From Chionoecetes opilio (lineage: Eukaryota; Arthropoda; Malacostraca; Decapoda; Majidae), in contig JACEEZ010009489.1 in the NCBI GenBank assembly GCA_016584305.1, forward strand, positions 136,001-200,000: a stretch of 64,000 nucleotides of DNA, read 5' to 3'. A program made the translations under genes and the position numbers. The notes beneath the pieces are model-generated. The model was not told the origin of the DNA, searched no databases, and was given only the letters and a program-made list of their open reading frames with translations. Positions 1-11,310 of the stretch are shown piece by piece (within the stretch, counting starts at the first letter, position 1; each line of letters starts with the position of its first letter).

Positions 1-69
1 CTCTCTCTATCTCTCTTCTCTCTATCTGTCTTCTCTCTCTCGTCTCTCTTCTTCTTCTTCTTCTATCTG

Positions 70-106
<37 letters not shown>

Positions 107-115
107 CTATCTATG
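1..115. repeat. CT/TTC/TATC microsatellite
   Basis: Pyrimidine-rich simple repeat ending in (TATC)n, just upstream of the first visible CCDC85-like exon, within its intron. Confidence 0.95.
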
Positions 116-171
116 TATGCGGAGTGTGTCTGTACTGACTGAGGTGCGGAATAATGTCCACCTGCACGCAG

Positions 172-383
172 TGGCAACCCGTCATTACCAGCCGCACCGA
201 CGTCGAGGCTCCCCTCCTCACCAAGCGACGACGAGCCCTCAGGCCCCCCCCACCCCGCTGCCGCCCTCGCCCCCCCCCCCAGACATGCCCCGCCCCCGCC
301 CCCCCAGACATCCCTGGCCCGCTCCTCATCCAGGGAACGGCTGCTGGAGGACACACTCACCCGCCAGAGGTCACCCATGAACG
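172..383 (+). CDS. CCDC85-like exon a (first visible)
   Basis: Acceptor CACGCAG before 172 and donor G|GTGAGT after 383. The open frame starts after a stop at 152-154, so an upstream exon is needed. It encodes a Pro/Ala/Ser-rich segment and then a charged helix ([20 protein letters not shown]). The exon leaves one base, G, which completes a Glu codon with the next exon. The acceptor is the least certain part. Confidence 0.6.
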
Positions 384-3300
384 GTGAGTGGGTGAAGGGT
401 GAAAGTCTGGGTGTTGTGAAGGGTGACGGGTGAAAGTCTGAAAAAATACACACTATTACTGAACCTACCATCATGACCTGTGTTTGACCCCTCGTTTGAC
501 CCCCTCAGAGCAAGTGCTGACCTACATTAAGTCCCTGGAGGCTCGGGTGCTGTTGTTGGAGGCCGAGAAGACCTCCGAGCCTGGCAAGCCCGGACGCTTC
601 CATCCCGAGGGGGTGGGAGGGGAGGGGGTGGAGGCCAATCCCCCGCCCCAACCTCCACACCCCCGCCCCCTGCACCCCCCGCCCTACTCCCTCTCCCACC
701 ACCTGAGGGCCGTGGGGCTCGGACTGACACACAGGACGCCGCTCGGACCTGGTGAGTCGAGCATTACATAGCAAATAATGGAAAAGAAAATTCAGGTTAC
801 ACAGTCTACAATACTAGGAGAGTTTTCACAAGGGTTGGACACTTATAATTAGTAGTAGTGGTAGTTGTTTATTGACCAAAACATTACAATGATATAAGAA
901 CATAAGAAAATAAGGAAGCTACAAGAGGCCGTGAGACCTAGGAGGGGGGTTTTGTGACTCCTAATGATGGTGGAACCCGAGAAGTTAGTAGTGGTAGTAG
1001 GCCAATACAAGAATGAAATATAATCAGTTACAAGTTTGCAGAGTGAATAGTTGTGGAGATAAATGTCATAAAGGGTCATTTTTACCTTGAGGGAAGAGTG
1101 GATAGAGTGATATGTTGTGGACTTTTCCGTTTAAAGTCCGTGAAACTCCATTTTCTTTGTCGGTTTCACCTGCCGCCATGGTGAAATACTCCCGGGGAGA
1201 TACTTCCGGGAGGTGAGGGGGCGCTGCAGACTTATCATTGAAGTCTCCCGTGTCCTCTCTTTCCATATCCCTTAGTGTCACAGATAACAGATACACAAGA
1301 GAGTAGCTGCAGCCTGCACTCTAAAGACAGTTCCTCTTACTACTCACACTACACTACAAGCACTTACATCCCTACACTATCTTCACTCAAAATGTTTAAT
1401 ATGCCTGTAATGCGCCCTGCCTCGGAGTCCCTAACTGGGGAGGAGACCAGAAATATCCCCAGGTCGGACAGTCTTCAAGATGTCGACTCGAGATGTCTTG
1501 ATACTTCTTCTAGCCTTCTCTCCTTAAACTTCTGCAACATTCGCGGCCTTAGATCTAACTTTCTCTCTGTGGAACATCATCTCTCCTCCTCTAAACCTCA
1601 TCTTCTTTTCCTCACCGAAACTCAGTTGGCTGTGAGCACTGACAGCAGACCTTTTTCTGTCTCCTCTTACTGTCTCTATTCTCATTTTAAATCCAAAGCT
1701 GGCTGTTGCGTATATGTGCCCAATGACAGCACTTGCTCTCCTGCCCATGGCCTTGAATCTTCCGAATTTTCTACCATCTGGCTTCGACTTCAATGTCACT
1801 CTCTTACTAAATTTATCTGTGCTGTATATCTCTCACCTAACTCCTCTGACTATGTAAAATTCTTCGACTATTTAACATCAAAAGTGGAGCACATCTCATC
1901 TCATTTTCCTTTAGCTGAAATTTCCATTCTTGGGGACTTCAATGTTCACCACCAGCTTTGGCTATCATCTTCTTTCACTGACCAACCTGGTGAACAAGCC
2001 TACAACTTTTCTATCCTCCAAGACCTAGAGCAGCTGGTGCAGCACCCTACCCGTATTCCTGACCGCCTCGGAGACACGCCCAACATTCTTGATCTTTTCC
2101 TAACTACTAACCCTTCTGCTTACTCTGTGAAACTATTCTCTCCGTTGGGTTCCTCCGATCACAATCTTATTTCTGTAACCTGTCCTATCGCTCCGGTGCC
2201 GTCTCGGGACCCACCTAAGCGGAGGTGCTTCTGGCACTTCAACTCAGCTAAGTGGGAAGACCTAAGGCAGTACTACTCTGATTTTCCATGGAATGATTAC
2301 TGCTTCCATGTCAAAGACCCATCTCTTTGTGTAGAGCGCATAACTGAGGTCATAGTCTCTGGCATGGAGGCGTACATTCCACACACTTTCTCTAATCCTA
2401 AAGCCCGTCAACCTTGGTTTAACTCTGCTTGTTCTCATGCTGTCCGAGATAGAGAGGTGGCTCACAAACGGTACCGTAAGCATCCATCTCCTGAAACTCA
2501 CGCCCTTTATATTTCTGGCCGTAATCATGCCAAATCTTTACTTCAACTTACCAAAAACTCTCTCATTCATAGAAAATGTCAAAATCTTTCTGAATCAAAT
2601 TCCTCTCGTGACTTCTGGCATCTAGCTAATAACATCTCTAACAATTTTTCTTCTTCATCTTTCCCTCCTATGCTGCACCCAGATGGCTCCACAGCTGTCT
2701 CATCTACTTCTAAAGCTGAACTCTTCGCTCAAACATTTGCTAAAAATTCCACTCTGGTTGATGCAGGGCTTGTTCCTCCTTCTCCTCCACCCTCTGACTA
2801 TATTATGCCTGTCATTAAGATCCTTCGGAATGATGTTTTCTTTGCCCTTTCTGGCCTAGATCCTCGGAAGGCTTACGGTCCTGACGGAGTCCCTCCTATT
2901 GTTCTCAAAAACTGTGCTTCTGTGCTTGCACCTTGCCTGGTTAAACTTTTCCGTCTTTGTCTATCTACTTCCACCTTTCCTTCTTGCTGGAAGTTTGCTC
3001 ACATCCAACCTGTTCCTAAGAAGGGTGACCGTTCTAATCCTTCAAACTACCGTCCTATAGCTTTGATTTTCCTGCCTTTCTAAGTTTTTGAATCTATACT
3101 TACTAAGAAGATTTTTAAGCATCTATCTGCTCACAGTCTTCTATCTGATCGTCAGTACGGTTCCGTAAAGGGCGATCTACTGGCGATCTTCTAGCTTTCC
3201 TAACTTAATCTTGGTCATCCTTCTTTAGGGGTTTCGGTGAAACTTTTGCTGTTGCCCTTGACATATCAAAAGCTTTTGATAGAGTCTGGCACAAATCTTT

Positions 3301-5380
3301 AATTTCCAAACTACCCTCATTCGGTTTCTATCCTTCTCTCTGTACCTTCATTTTAAGTTTCCTTTCAAACTGTTCTATTGCAGCTACTGTAGACGGACAT
3401 TGTTCTTCTCCTAAATCTATCAATAGTGGTGTTCCCCAGGGTTCTGTCCTATCACCCACTCTCTTTCTATTATTCATTAATGATCTTCTAAGTCTAACTC
3501 AAAGCCCTATCCACTCCTACGCTGATGATTCTACCCTGCATTTTTCAACGTCGTTTATTAGACGTCCAACTCAACAGGAGCTAAGTGATTCACGGAGAGA
3601 TGCCACCGATTCGCCTAAATTCTGATCTTTCTATAATTTCTGATTGGGGCAAAGCAAACCTTGTTTTGTTCAATGCCTCAAAAACCCAATTTCTTCACCT
3701 ATCTACTCGACAAAACCTACCAGATAACTATCCCCTCTTCTTCAATGACACTCAACTGTCTCCTTCTTCTACAATGAACATTCTAGGACTATCCTTTACT
3801 AAAAATCTGAACTGGAAATCTCACATCTCATCTCTTGCTAAAAACAGCTTCTAAGAAGTTAGGTGTCCCTGTGGCGTCTGCGTCCTTTTTTTTCTCCCTC
3901 CCAATTGCTTGCTCTCTACAGGGGCCTTATCCGCCCATGTATGGAGTATGTCTCACATGTTTGGGGAGGATCCACTCATACAGCTCTCCTAAACAGGGTT
4001 GAGTCAAAAGCTTTTCGTCTCATCAACTCCTCTCCTCTGACTGACTGTCTTCAATCTTTAAATCACCGCCGGAATGTTGCTTCTCTTGCTCTCTTCTACC
4101 GTTATTTTCATGCTCACTGCTCTTCTGAACTTGCTAACTGCATGCCTCCCCCACTCCCGCAGTCTCGCTGCACAAGACTTTCTACTCATTCCCATCCCTA
4201 TTCTGTCCATCTTCCTAATGCAAGAGTTAATCAGTATCTTTACTCTTTCATCCCTTTCACTGGTAAACTCTGGAACTCTCTTCCTGTTTCTATTTTTCCA
4301 CTTTCCTATGACTTCAATCTTTTCAAGAGAAGAGTAACAAGACACCGCCCGAACTAAATTGGCCTACCCCTTTGTTTTTATTGTATTCTCTTACTGTCTT
4401 CTTTATAGGGACTGGCAACTAGGCGGGCTTTGTGTTCCCCATTTTTGTTGTGCCCTTGGCCGGTTCCCTGTGATGTAAAAAAAAATAAAAAATGTAGATA
4501 TCGAGAGTGGTGTGGGACTAGACACATAACCCCATATGATGATAATTTATTTTGCTTTTCATTATATATATCATACTTTCATTATATAAATTACAATAAC
4601 ACACCTCTAACTCCCTGCCTACCCTCACCGCACAGGCTCCGGGGACAGCGAGGAGGACCTGTTGCCGGAAGGGCCGCCCCCCCTGGTGTCGCGCCCCACC
4701 TCCGTCGCCGCCGCCATGAGGGTGCTAGAGGTACAGGAGCAGCTGGAGGGGGTCACGGCCCCCCAGCCCCCCGCCCCGCCCCCCACCCAGGGCCCCCCAC
4801 CCCCCACACAGCTGCCCGCGCCCCTGCCACACAACGCCGCCCTGGCCGATGGCGAGAAGGCGTTGCTCAGACAGATGTGTAATGTAAGTATCGTGTGTTT
4901 ATGTGTGTGTGTGTGTGTTTAGGTAGTTGTAGCGTACAGGCACTGAGCTATACTATACTAAATTTGGTTTGACAAGGCCACCCACGATAGCTTAGTCCTG
5001 GCGACTCCATTTCCACCGGCGGACTGGGTAGCTGAGATACTTGATATCGGCGACCATTTTATGTTGACTACTTAACATGACAAGTAGGTTACATTATTCT
5101 CCCGCTCGGAGCTACCCAGCCCGCCGGGAAAAGTGGAGTCGCTGGGACTAAGCTATCATGAGTGGCCTTGTCCAAATGAATACAGTAAAGTGGTCCTGTC
5201 TCTCTATCTATGTTAAGCAAGTTTTGTTGTTGAATTTATGCACTTTTCTTGCCACAGTCATTTCTAGTCTAATATATATGTGTGTGTGTGAGTGCCTGCG
5301 TCTAAGAAAGTCACTAAGGGCACTGTCTTTCTCAGGTGGTGTGGAAGAAGTTGGAGGAAGTACCCAGCCAGAACAGATAG
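172..5380 (+). CDS. CCDC85-family coiled-coil protein, C-terminal part (4 exons, 5' incomplete)
   Basis: Four exons join in phase: 172-383, 509-751, 4636-4883 and 5336-5380 (stop TAG 5378-5380). All boundaries are AG/GT and the phases are 1, 1 and 0. The product has a proline-rich stretch, a short helix ending [15 protein letters not shown], then [18 protein letters not shown], a second proline-rich region, [12 protein letters not shown], and the end [19 protein letters not shown]. The helix before the proline-rich linker and the terminal (R)xMCNVVW(R/K)KL block are what I know from CCDC85A/C-type proteins, which act at cell junctions and in apical polarity. I recognise this from memory, without an alignment. 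The protein stops about 10 residues after MCNVVW, earlier than I recall for vertebrate members, so an alternative last exon is possible. The start and N-terminal coiled coil lie left of the window. Intron 3 (752-4635) holds a LINE. Confidence 0.72.
509..751 (+). CDS. CCDC85-like exon b
   Basis: Acceptor CCCCCTCAG before 509, donor G|GTGAGT after 751. It encodes the [20 protein letters not shown] helix, then a Gly/Pro-rich linker. Phase 1 on both sides matches exons a and c. Confidence 0.72.
893..950 (-). repeat. LINE 3'-end fragment (TTATGTTC-tail family)
   Basis: Reverse copy of the sequence containing GGCCTCTTGTAGCTTCCTTA plus its short TTATGTTCTTA tail. The same ~55-bp end recurs around ten times in the window. 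Confidence 0.8.
1200..4490 (+). mobile_element. Non-LTR retrotransposon (jockey/CR1-like LINE), broken, in the CCDC85-like intron
   Basis: An uninterrupted frame at 1275-3083 covers an apurinic-type endonuclease (NIRGL near the start, [22 protein letters not shown]) and the start of a reverse transcriptase ([27 protein letters not shown]). After the stop at 3081 the RT continues in other frames: [20 protein letters not shown] and [20 protein letters not shown] near 3255-3485, and the catalytic YADDST at 3519-3536. The C-terminal part ([35 protein letters not shown]) is open at 3863-4357. It ends in an A-rich tail near 4490. No ORF1 is seen, so it is probably 5'-truncated and inactive. Its 5' edge is approximate. 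Confidence 0.88.
4636..4883 (+). CDS. CCDC85-like exon c
   Basis: Acceptor CCGCACAG before 4636, donor AAT|GTAAGT after 4883. It encodes [20 protein letters not shown], then [14 protein letters not shown], a proline-rich spacer and [11 protein letters not shown]. It lies 140 bp after the LINE ends. Confidence 0.75.
4915..5295 (+). repeat. Dispersed repeat interrupted by a foldback MITE
   Basis: The flanks (TGTAGCGTACAGG ... CCTGTCTCTCTATCTATGTT ... ATGCACTTTT) match 16690-16815. At 4962-5180 a ~215-bp foldback splits it: the left arm reads GACAAGGCCAC then GATAGCTTAGTCC, and the right arm is its reverse complement (GGACTAAGCTATC, GTGGCCTTGTC). It lies in the last CCDC85-like intron. Confidence 0.75.
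5336..5380 (+). CDS. CCDC85-like terminal exon
   Basis: Acceptor TTTCTCAG before 5336. Fourteen codons, starting [14 protein letters not shown], precede TAG at 5378. The junction restores the MCN-VVW(K)KL block. A (TCC)n tract follows directly. A possible alternative use of the GT at 5360 inside the exon cannot be excluded. Confidence 0.7.
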   Translation: MVWKKLEEVPSQNR

Positions 5381-5389
5381 CCAGCAGTG

Positions 5390-5500
5390 CCTCCATCTCC
5401 TCCTCCTCCTCCTCCCTCCTCCTCCTTGCTTCCCTCTTCCTCCTCCTCCTCCTCCTCCCTGCCTTCCTCTCCTCCTCCTCCTCCTCCCCCCGCTCCTGCA
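5390..5500 (+). repeat. (TCC)n microsatellite
   Basis: Imperfect CTC/TCC repeat directly after the CCDC85-like stop codon. It would be transcribed in the 3' UTR. Confidence 0.9.
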
Positions 5501-6202
5501 GCCGAGGTGGGGTCATGCAGGCATCTCCCCACACCTCCTGCCTCCTGCCTCCACTCCCTCCTCTACGTTCTCAGCAAGGAATCTCTCTCCAGGTGTCTCG
5601 TACAAACGGTAAACTAGTGTCTTACTCGCCCCTTATTCTTCATCACTCTCTGAAGAAGGTAGGGTGAAACAGCAGCTGCCTTAACACTACAAGGGTTAAG
5701 CTAGTGCCCTCCTATCCCCTTCCTCCTTAAACTAGTGCAGTGATTCCCAACCGGGCTTCCGTCGACCATCACCAGGGGTTCCGCGAGAAACCGTAAAATA
5801 ATTATGCGCTATTACAAAATGACAGTGATTCATAATTCATAATTCCTACTCAACAACACGTCACAAACACTTTCCAGACACCAACACACTCGTACGTGTC
5901 AGTCAGTACAATGTATATATGTATAGTAATGAGAGCAAATAATAGGCATAGAATTAAGAAAAAAATAGTGTTATTGCCGGTGCGGGATACGCCCTTCATG
6001 CCTACTCCGCAAGTTTGGCGACACAGGGGTTGGGTAGGAGGGTGACGCAACCCAGTACGAGTATCATGCGTGTCACGAGCCTCAGCCCAGCCGTTCACAC
6101 ATCTTCCTTCAGTCAGTTTTGAGCAGCGTAACCGAGTGAAACGTTGTGTTAATTAATCTCACCAGTTAATATTAGTTTGATACGGATTTTAAAGACTCAA
6201 GC

Positions 6203-8045
6203 ATGTTCAAATATTTGAAAAGAAAGCATGTCAGTGGAGAGGAGGACAGTGACGAAGAATCCCAAATACCACAGCCAAGTACGAGTAAAGGAAAAGTGAG
6301 TGATGTCAAAAAAAATTGCCTTTACAATGACAGTTATCTGGCCATTGGCTTTACATGGACTGGAGAAGAAAACTGTCCACTTCCTTTGTGCATTGTTTGT
6401 GGGAAAAAGCTCGCTAACACTGCTATGGCCCCAGCCAAGTTAAAGCGACACTTAACTGCTAATCACAGCCACTTGTCAAATAAAACCGTGGATTATTTTC
6501 GAAGACTCTTGGATTCACAGCAGAAACAAAGAAAAGTTTTTGAAAAGAAGGTAACCATCAGTGATCAGGCCCAAGAAGCAAGCTATTTAGTGGCTGAGCT
6601 AGTTGCCAAGAAAATGAAGTCACACTATTGCAGAAAGCCTAATAATGCCTGCTTGCAAAATAATTGTGAGAACAATGCTAGGTGAAGAAGCTGAAAGTGA
6701 ATTAAGCAAGGTTCCTGTTTCTGATAATACAATTAGTAGGCGTGTGGATGACCTGTCCAACAATAGTTCTGGTATTTTGTCTGAAATACTGCAAAATAAC
6801 AACTTTACTCTCCAAGTAGATGAGACAACTGATATAACTGGTAAAGCTCAGCTGCTGGCATTTGTACGATTTGAAAATGAAGGTGAAATAATGGAAAATT
6901 ATTTTTGCTGTAAAGAACTGCCAGAAACTACCAAAGGCCACGACATTTTCAACATCTTGTCTTCTTACCTGGAATCTTGTGGTTTGTCATGGAACCGATG
7001 CGTTGGAATCTGCACTGATGGTGCTCCCTCAATAATTGGCTCAGTACAAGGCTTTGTTTGTATCACGCGCGTGATACAGAGTTGTCTTTCACGCGCGTGA
7101 AAGAAAAAAACCCTGAAGTCATAACAACTCACTGCTTTCTCCACCGAGAATTTCTGGTTTCAAAAACTATTGGGGATGATTCAAAACAAGTCCTTGATAT
7201 AACTGTGAACATGGTCAACTTTATAAAGCAGCGCCCTCTGAAGTCTCGCATATTTGCAAGGTTGTGTGAAAACATGCAAAAAGTTCCCGTGACGCTTCTC
7301 CAGCACACAGAGGCTCGATGGCTTTCCAGAGGTAAAGTTTTGACAAGGGTATTCCAGCTGCGACAGGAACTGCTGCTTTTCTTCAAAGAGAATAATAAAT
7401 CCAGTTTCTGTGAATGTCTTGAATCTACAAACTGGCAGATGAAACTAGCATATTGAGCAGATATTTATCAGCATTTAAATAACTTGAACACCAGCATGCA
7501 GGCTGCCAAGGAAAACATTCTGACTTCCACAGACAAACTTTTTGCATTTAAGAATAAACTCGCTGTTTGGAAAAAACACCTTTCAAGAGGAAACGTCGAA
7601 ATGTTTCCACTCCTACTTCAAGTTCAAACTCAGACTGAATATGAAAATGTCATTCCATTAATTACAAGTCATTTGGGATCACTGTCAGAAAAACTTCATA
7701 AGTACTTCCCCTCCTTGTCATCAGATACGTATGACTGGGTGAGAAACCCCTTCACTGAGTTCTCACCAAGTACAGAAAACCTACTTAGTCTGCAAGAAGA
7801 ACTGAGTGAACTACAGTGCGATCGAACCTTGAAAATGAAACTTAATGAAGTATCACTTGACAAGTTTTGGATTTCAGCAAAGCAAGAGCACCCTGTCATC
7901 TCAGTAAAAGCATTGGATGTTTTACTACAGTTTTCAACTTCTTACCTGTGAGAACAAGCTTTCTCATGCCTGACCGTCATTAAAAGCAAATCAAGAAATC
8001 GTTTTCTGTCTGTCGAGGAAGAACTGTGTGTGTGTCTGTCATAAA
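6203..8045 (+). pseudogene. hAT/ZBED5-like transposase, disrupted
   Basis: The N-terminus starts MFKYLKRKHVSGEEDSDEES and has a BED-type zinc finger (CIVCGKK ... KLKRHLTANH, residues about 70-100). Further on come the catalytic-core segments VDETTDITGKAQLLAFVRF, GICTDGAPSI, HCFLHRE, HTEARWLSRGKVLTRVF and a C-terminal dimerisation-like region around EQAFSCL. It is broken by a frameshift near 6640-6690, an out-of-frame insertion near 7060-7103, a TGA after MKLAY at 7453-7455 and a TGA before EQAFS at 7949-7951. It cannot make a full-length transposase. Confidence 0.9.
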
Positions 8046-8204
8046 TTCGGCCAAGAATTTCACAGATACGGAAAGAAACAAGCCCAAGTGTCACACTGAA
8101 GGTAAGTCATAACATTATTGACTTATTAGTGTGAACTCTCATGACATGTGATGTAATTGTAGATTTCATATGAATTATATTGCTCAAGAACTTTTCTTAA
8201 AAAA

Positions 8205-8207
8205 ATA

Positions 8208-8241
<34 letters not shown>

Positions 8242-8245
8242 ACAT
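8205..8245. repeat. (TA)n microsatellite
   Basis: Short TA run inside the 3' part of the hAT element. Confidence 0.9.
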
Positions 8246-8463
8246 AGGGGTTCCTTGGAATATGAAAAATGATTACAGGTGTTCCTCCAAGGTGTCAAGG
8301 TTGGGAATCACTGAACTAGTGGCTTCCTCTCCCCTTACTCTTCCTCTTTCTTGCTCTAAGGAAGGTTGGAGAGAACCTTACAGCCATTAGTACTACAACG
8401 TTTTTAATAACACTGTATTTTCTGACTGGTAGAAGCAAGGATGCACATAGACACACTTAACTG

Positions 8464-8659
8464 AACCCCTTCACGCCCAGATCTCTTTGCTATATCAAAT
8501 TGTCTATTGTTAGCCATGAAATTACAAAAAAGTAACAAATTAGCTAGTGGACAAGGCTACTAAACAGGTCATATCCATAAAATACTGCTTATATTTATAA
8601 CTATCGTCTAATGGCAGCGGAATTACAATGGAAATTACGTTTGGGCCTCAAGGGGTTAA
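8464..8659 (+). mobile_element. piggyBac-like MITE, copy 1
   Basis: The ends are AACCCCTTCACGCCCAGA and CCTCAAGGGGTTAA. The family (~210 bp, 12 copies here) has imperfect 16-bp TIRs, CCCCTTCACGCCCAGA versus CCCCTTGAGACCCAGA, and TTAA at most outer edges. That is the piggyBac target signature. No coding capacity. Confidence 0.85.
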
Positions 8660-8696
8660 GCAGCAAGTGTTTTGACGGAGTGAATGCCATAGTGTG

Positions 8697-9061
8697 TAGT
8701 CTTTTTTTTATTAGGGTCAAAATGCACCAAGGAAGCCACGCCCCCTGCCTCCCCTTCTATTTACGGGGCAGCTGATTGGTGCACTCCTGGTATCATCACT
8801 ACCATCACAATATCTTCACTACTTAACAGCGGCGTGACCACTGGACAGAGCATTCTTCACTACAAAGGGTGACAAAATCAAAAATCTCTCTGTAGTGAAG
8901 ATTGCTCTGTCCAGTGGTGACGCCGCTGTTAAGTAGTGAAGATATTGTGATGGGTAGTGATGATACCAGGAATGCACCAATCAGCTGCCCCGTAGCATAG
9001 AAGGGGAGGCAGGGGGCGTGGCTTCCTGACTGCATTTTGACCCTAATAAAAATAATAGACT
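8697..9061. mobile_element. ~360-bp foldback MITE, copy 1
   Basis: Near-complete palindrome with ~165-bp arms. The left arm runs TTAGGGTCAAAATGCA ... GCCACGCCCCCTGCCTCCCC ... CAGCGGCGTGACCACTGG, and the right arm is its reverse complement. A second copy is at 55361-55723. The outer ends are TAGTCT/AGACT with TA nearby, suggesting a Tc1/mariner-type origin. Confidence 0.88.
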
Positions 9062-9231
9062 CTAGTGGTTCCCTCTGTGCCTGGCCTTCACGTGGGAGAC
9101 AAGGCGGCTACAGTCTTTCCAATGTATCAAGTCACTTTAGTCGCTTTAATTTCTACCCATTACCATTATAATTATACATATATACATTCCTGCTCTCCCC
9201 CTAGCGGTGAGGGAACAATACCTCCCTCACA

Positions 9232-9255
9232 AGGACGGGTGGGGGGGGGGGGGCG
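9232..9255. repeat. Poly-G tract
   Basis: GGGTGGG followed by a run of G, prone to sequencing slippage. Confidence 0.8.
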
Positions 9256-9546
9256 AACAAAACTACCACGCTACTAATTGAGAGGGTGGGTGGTTGGTGA
9301 ATCATTTCCACAGTGACTTGATACAATGGGAAGATTCTAGGTGTGCATGTGTTGTTGTAAGGGTCTCGATGTAGGGTCTTTGGGGTTCAAGGAGGCCTAT
9401 ACCAAAATGCAGCTTCACAGTGGACACATTTGATGGAGCAACACTTCTTTGTAGACAAGTTTCCTGACCTTGAATTTGTAGGGTCGGCCGTGCACATGTT
9501 CCGAGAGTCACCCTGGAAGAGCCTTGGTTCACATCATCTGCTGTTG

Positions 9547-9756
9547 AACCCCTTCACACCCAGATTTTTTCTTTGCTATAAAAAAAATGTATGTTGCCGA
9601 ACCATAAAATTTAGAAAAGTCACTTAATATACCAAATAGTAGTGGACAAGGATACTAAACAGGTCATAGCTATAAAATATTGCTTATAGTGACTAAAAAT
9701 TGTCTAATGGCACCCAAATTACAATGGAAATTACGTTCTGGGTCTCGAGGGGTTAA
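9547..9756 (+). mobile_element. piggyBac-like MITE, copy 2
   Basis: Same termini as copy 1: AACCCCTTCACACCCAGA to GGGTCTCGAGGGGTTAA. Confidence 0.85.
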
Positions 9757-9867
9757 CGTCACTCATAATGTCTTCTGAGGTTTGACAGTCGATGATACTC
9801 TTCCAATTGTCGGTGTTCTTCCATAGACTATAGACTATATACAGTAGTCTCTGGTTCGTCATCATTC

Positions 9868-9932
9868 AGGAACTACCACGTGTAGGTCTCGCGGCCTCTT
9901 GTAGCTTCCTTATTTTCTTATGTTCTTATCAT
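9868..9932 (+). repeat. LINE 3'-end fragment
   Basis: GGAACTACCACGTGTAGGTC ... CTTGTAGCTTCCTTATTTTC plus TTATGTTCTTA tail. Severely 5'-truncated CR1-like LINE. Confidence 0.8.
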
Positions 9933-10227
9933 TTAAATTACCGGCATGAGAGACGTTTGGGGAATGTGTGCGGAGTAAACAGTGAGGATAACTTGATAAC
10001 TTGCGAGGATAACTTGTGTGCCAGGGAGTCAAGTTAAGGCGGGGAAACTTATAATGATCTTACGCGTTAGAGTAAGTCTTGTGTAGTGTTAAGAATCAAC
10101 CTTTGTAATATAACATAGATATCAAATGCAGTATTATACAAAGTTTTAGTTGGGAAAGATATGATGCCTTGTTGGATGCCTTCTTTTCTTATGTTCATAT
10201 GTGTTGCCTGGACTCTGCGTACTGGTG

Positions 10228-10592
10228 TTTAGAGGCAGGATTTAGGCAGTCGGTTGGATTGGCTTGATCTGACGTAGGGATTGTTGTGTTTAGAGGCAAG
10301 ATTTAGGCAGTCGGTTGGATTGGCTTGATCTGACGTAGGGATTGTTGTGTTTAGAGGCAGGATTTAGGCAGTCGGTTGGATTGGCTTGATCTGACGTAGG
10401 GATTGTTGTGTTTAGAGGCAGGATTTAGGCAGTCGGTTGGATTGGCTTGATCTGACGTAGGGATTGTTGTGTTTAGAGGCAGGATTTAGGCAGTCGGTTG
10501 GATTGGCTTGATCTGACGTAGGGATTGATGTGTTTAGAGGCAGGATTTAGGCAGTCGGTTGGATTGGCTTGATCTGACGTAGGAATTGTTTC
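10228..10592. repeat. 61-bp tandem repeat, ~6 copies
   Basis: Unit TTTAGAGGCAGGATTTAGGC ... GATTGGCTTGATCTGACGTA ... GGATTGTTGTG. Copies are almost identical (one A/G and one T/A difference seen), so the array is young or homogenised. Confidence 0.95.
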
Positions 10593-11120
10593 ACTTAATA
10601 CACGAGGCCATCAGACTTGCCAGGGTTGTGTTGCCGCGATCCATCACTCTGCCACAAAACACGGACTGGGAACAACATTTCTTCGGCATCATTAAAATTT
10701 TTACGGTATTATGTGATGGCTTGTTGTGCGAGCCTTGACGATGAAAACAAACCTGTGATTGGCGCAGACTTTGTTGGCCGGCAGCTCACTTGAATAGGAT
10801 CCCAAAATAATGACCTGGTGTGGGGTTAGGTATGATGCTAGTTTTGTAAATAGCTAACAAGGCGATTACTTGTACATGCCTTGCTGTACAGAGGTTTTTG
10901 ATGCCATGGTCAGTTTGAGTATTACATCACTACAGGATGTTGTCGTTGTTCGCCCGTCTGTCTCCCTCATCAGACACGCCGAGAAAACACTCGGTGAACA
11001 TTTGTGGACATTTATCCAAGTTGTTGTGATGGTGAGTGGCAGGGACACAGCCCGGGCACAGCTGCTGCAATGGCCAGTGCAATTGTTGCTGGGCTCACAC
11101 CCCCATTGTTGTGTATGAGT
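10593..11120. other. Unique-looking intergenic DNA
   Basis: No gene recognised. Short frames have no family I know. Confidence 0.6.
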
Positions 11121-11310
11121 GTTTGGTCACCATTGCAACGCTTCTACTGTTCCTCTTCCGTCTCTCGCAATGTGCAGCGTCCCTGTGCATTCGGTCAGCG
11201 GTTCGAGTCCGCCTAGTTCGTGCTGACGTGGCGGCGCTTTGTATAGTCAATAACCTTGTAGTTGGTACTTGCAAAGTGTCTAGATAGGATGAAAATCTTA
11301 TCTTATCCTC
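11121..11310 (+). mobile_element. tRNA-derived SINE, family A copy 1
   Basis: Contains a clear RNA polymerase III B box (GGTTCGAGTCC) and the 3' body CTTTGTATAGTCAATAACCT ... GTCTAGATAGGATGAAAATC ending in (TTATC)n. A reverse copy lies at 41668-41860. The tRNA-like head here (TGGTCACCATTGCAACG) is diverged. Confidence 0.82.

Larger units (their letters stand above)
5738..8313 (+). mobile_element. hAT transposon (Buster-like), complete ends, decayed transposase
   Basis: Both ends carry a perfect 15-bp TIR (CAGTGATTCCCAACC and its reverse complement) and are flanked by a perfect 8-bp duplication, AACTAGTG (5730-5737 and 8314-8321). Its centre is TA, as in the Buster TSD consensus nnnTAnnn. Length 2576 bp. 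The interior encodes a ZBED5-like hAT transposase in several frames. Confidence 0.93.

Noticed and set aside
11121..11310. Functional tRNA gene
   Set aside because: The B box is good, but there is no cloverleaf or acceptor stem, and a second dispersed copy with the same 3' body shows it is a SINE.
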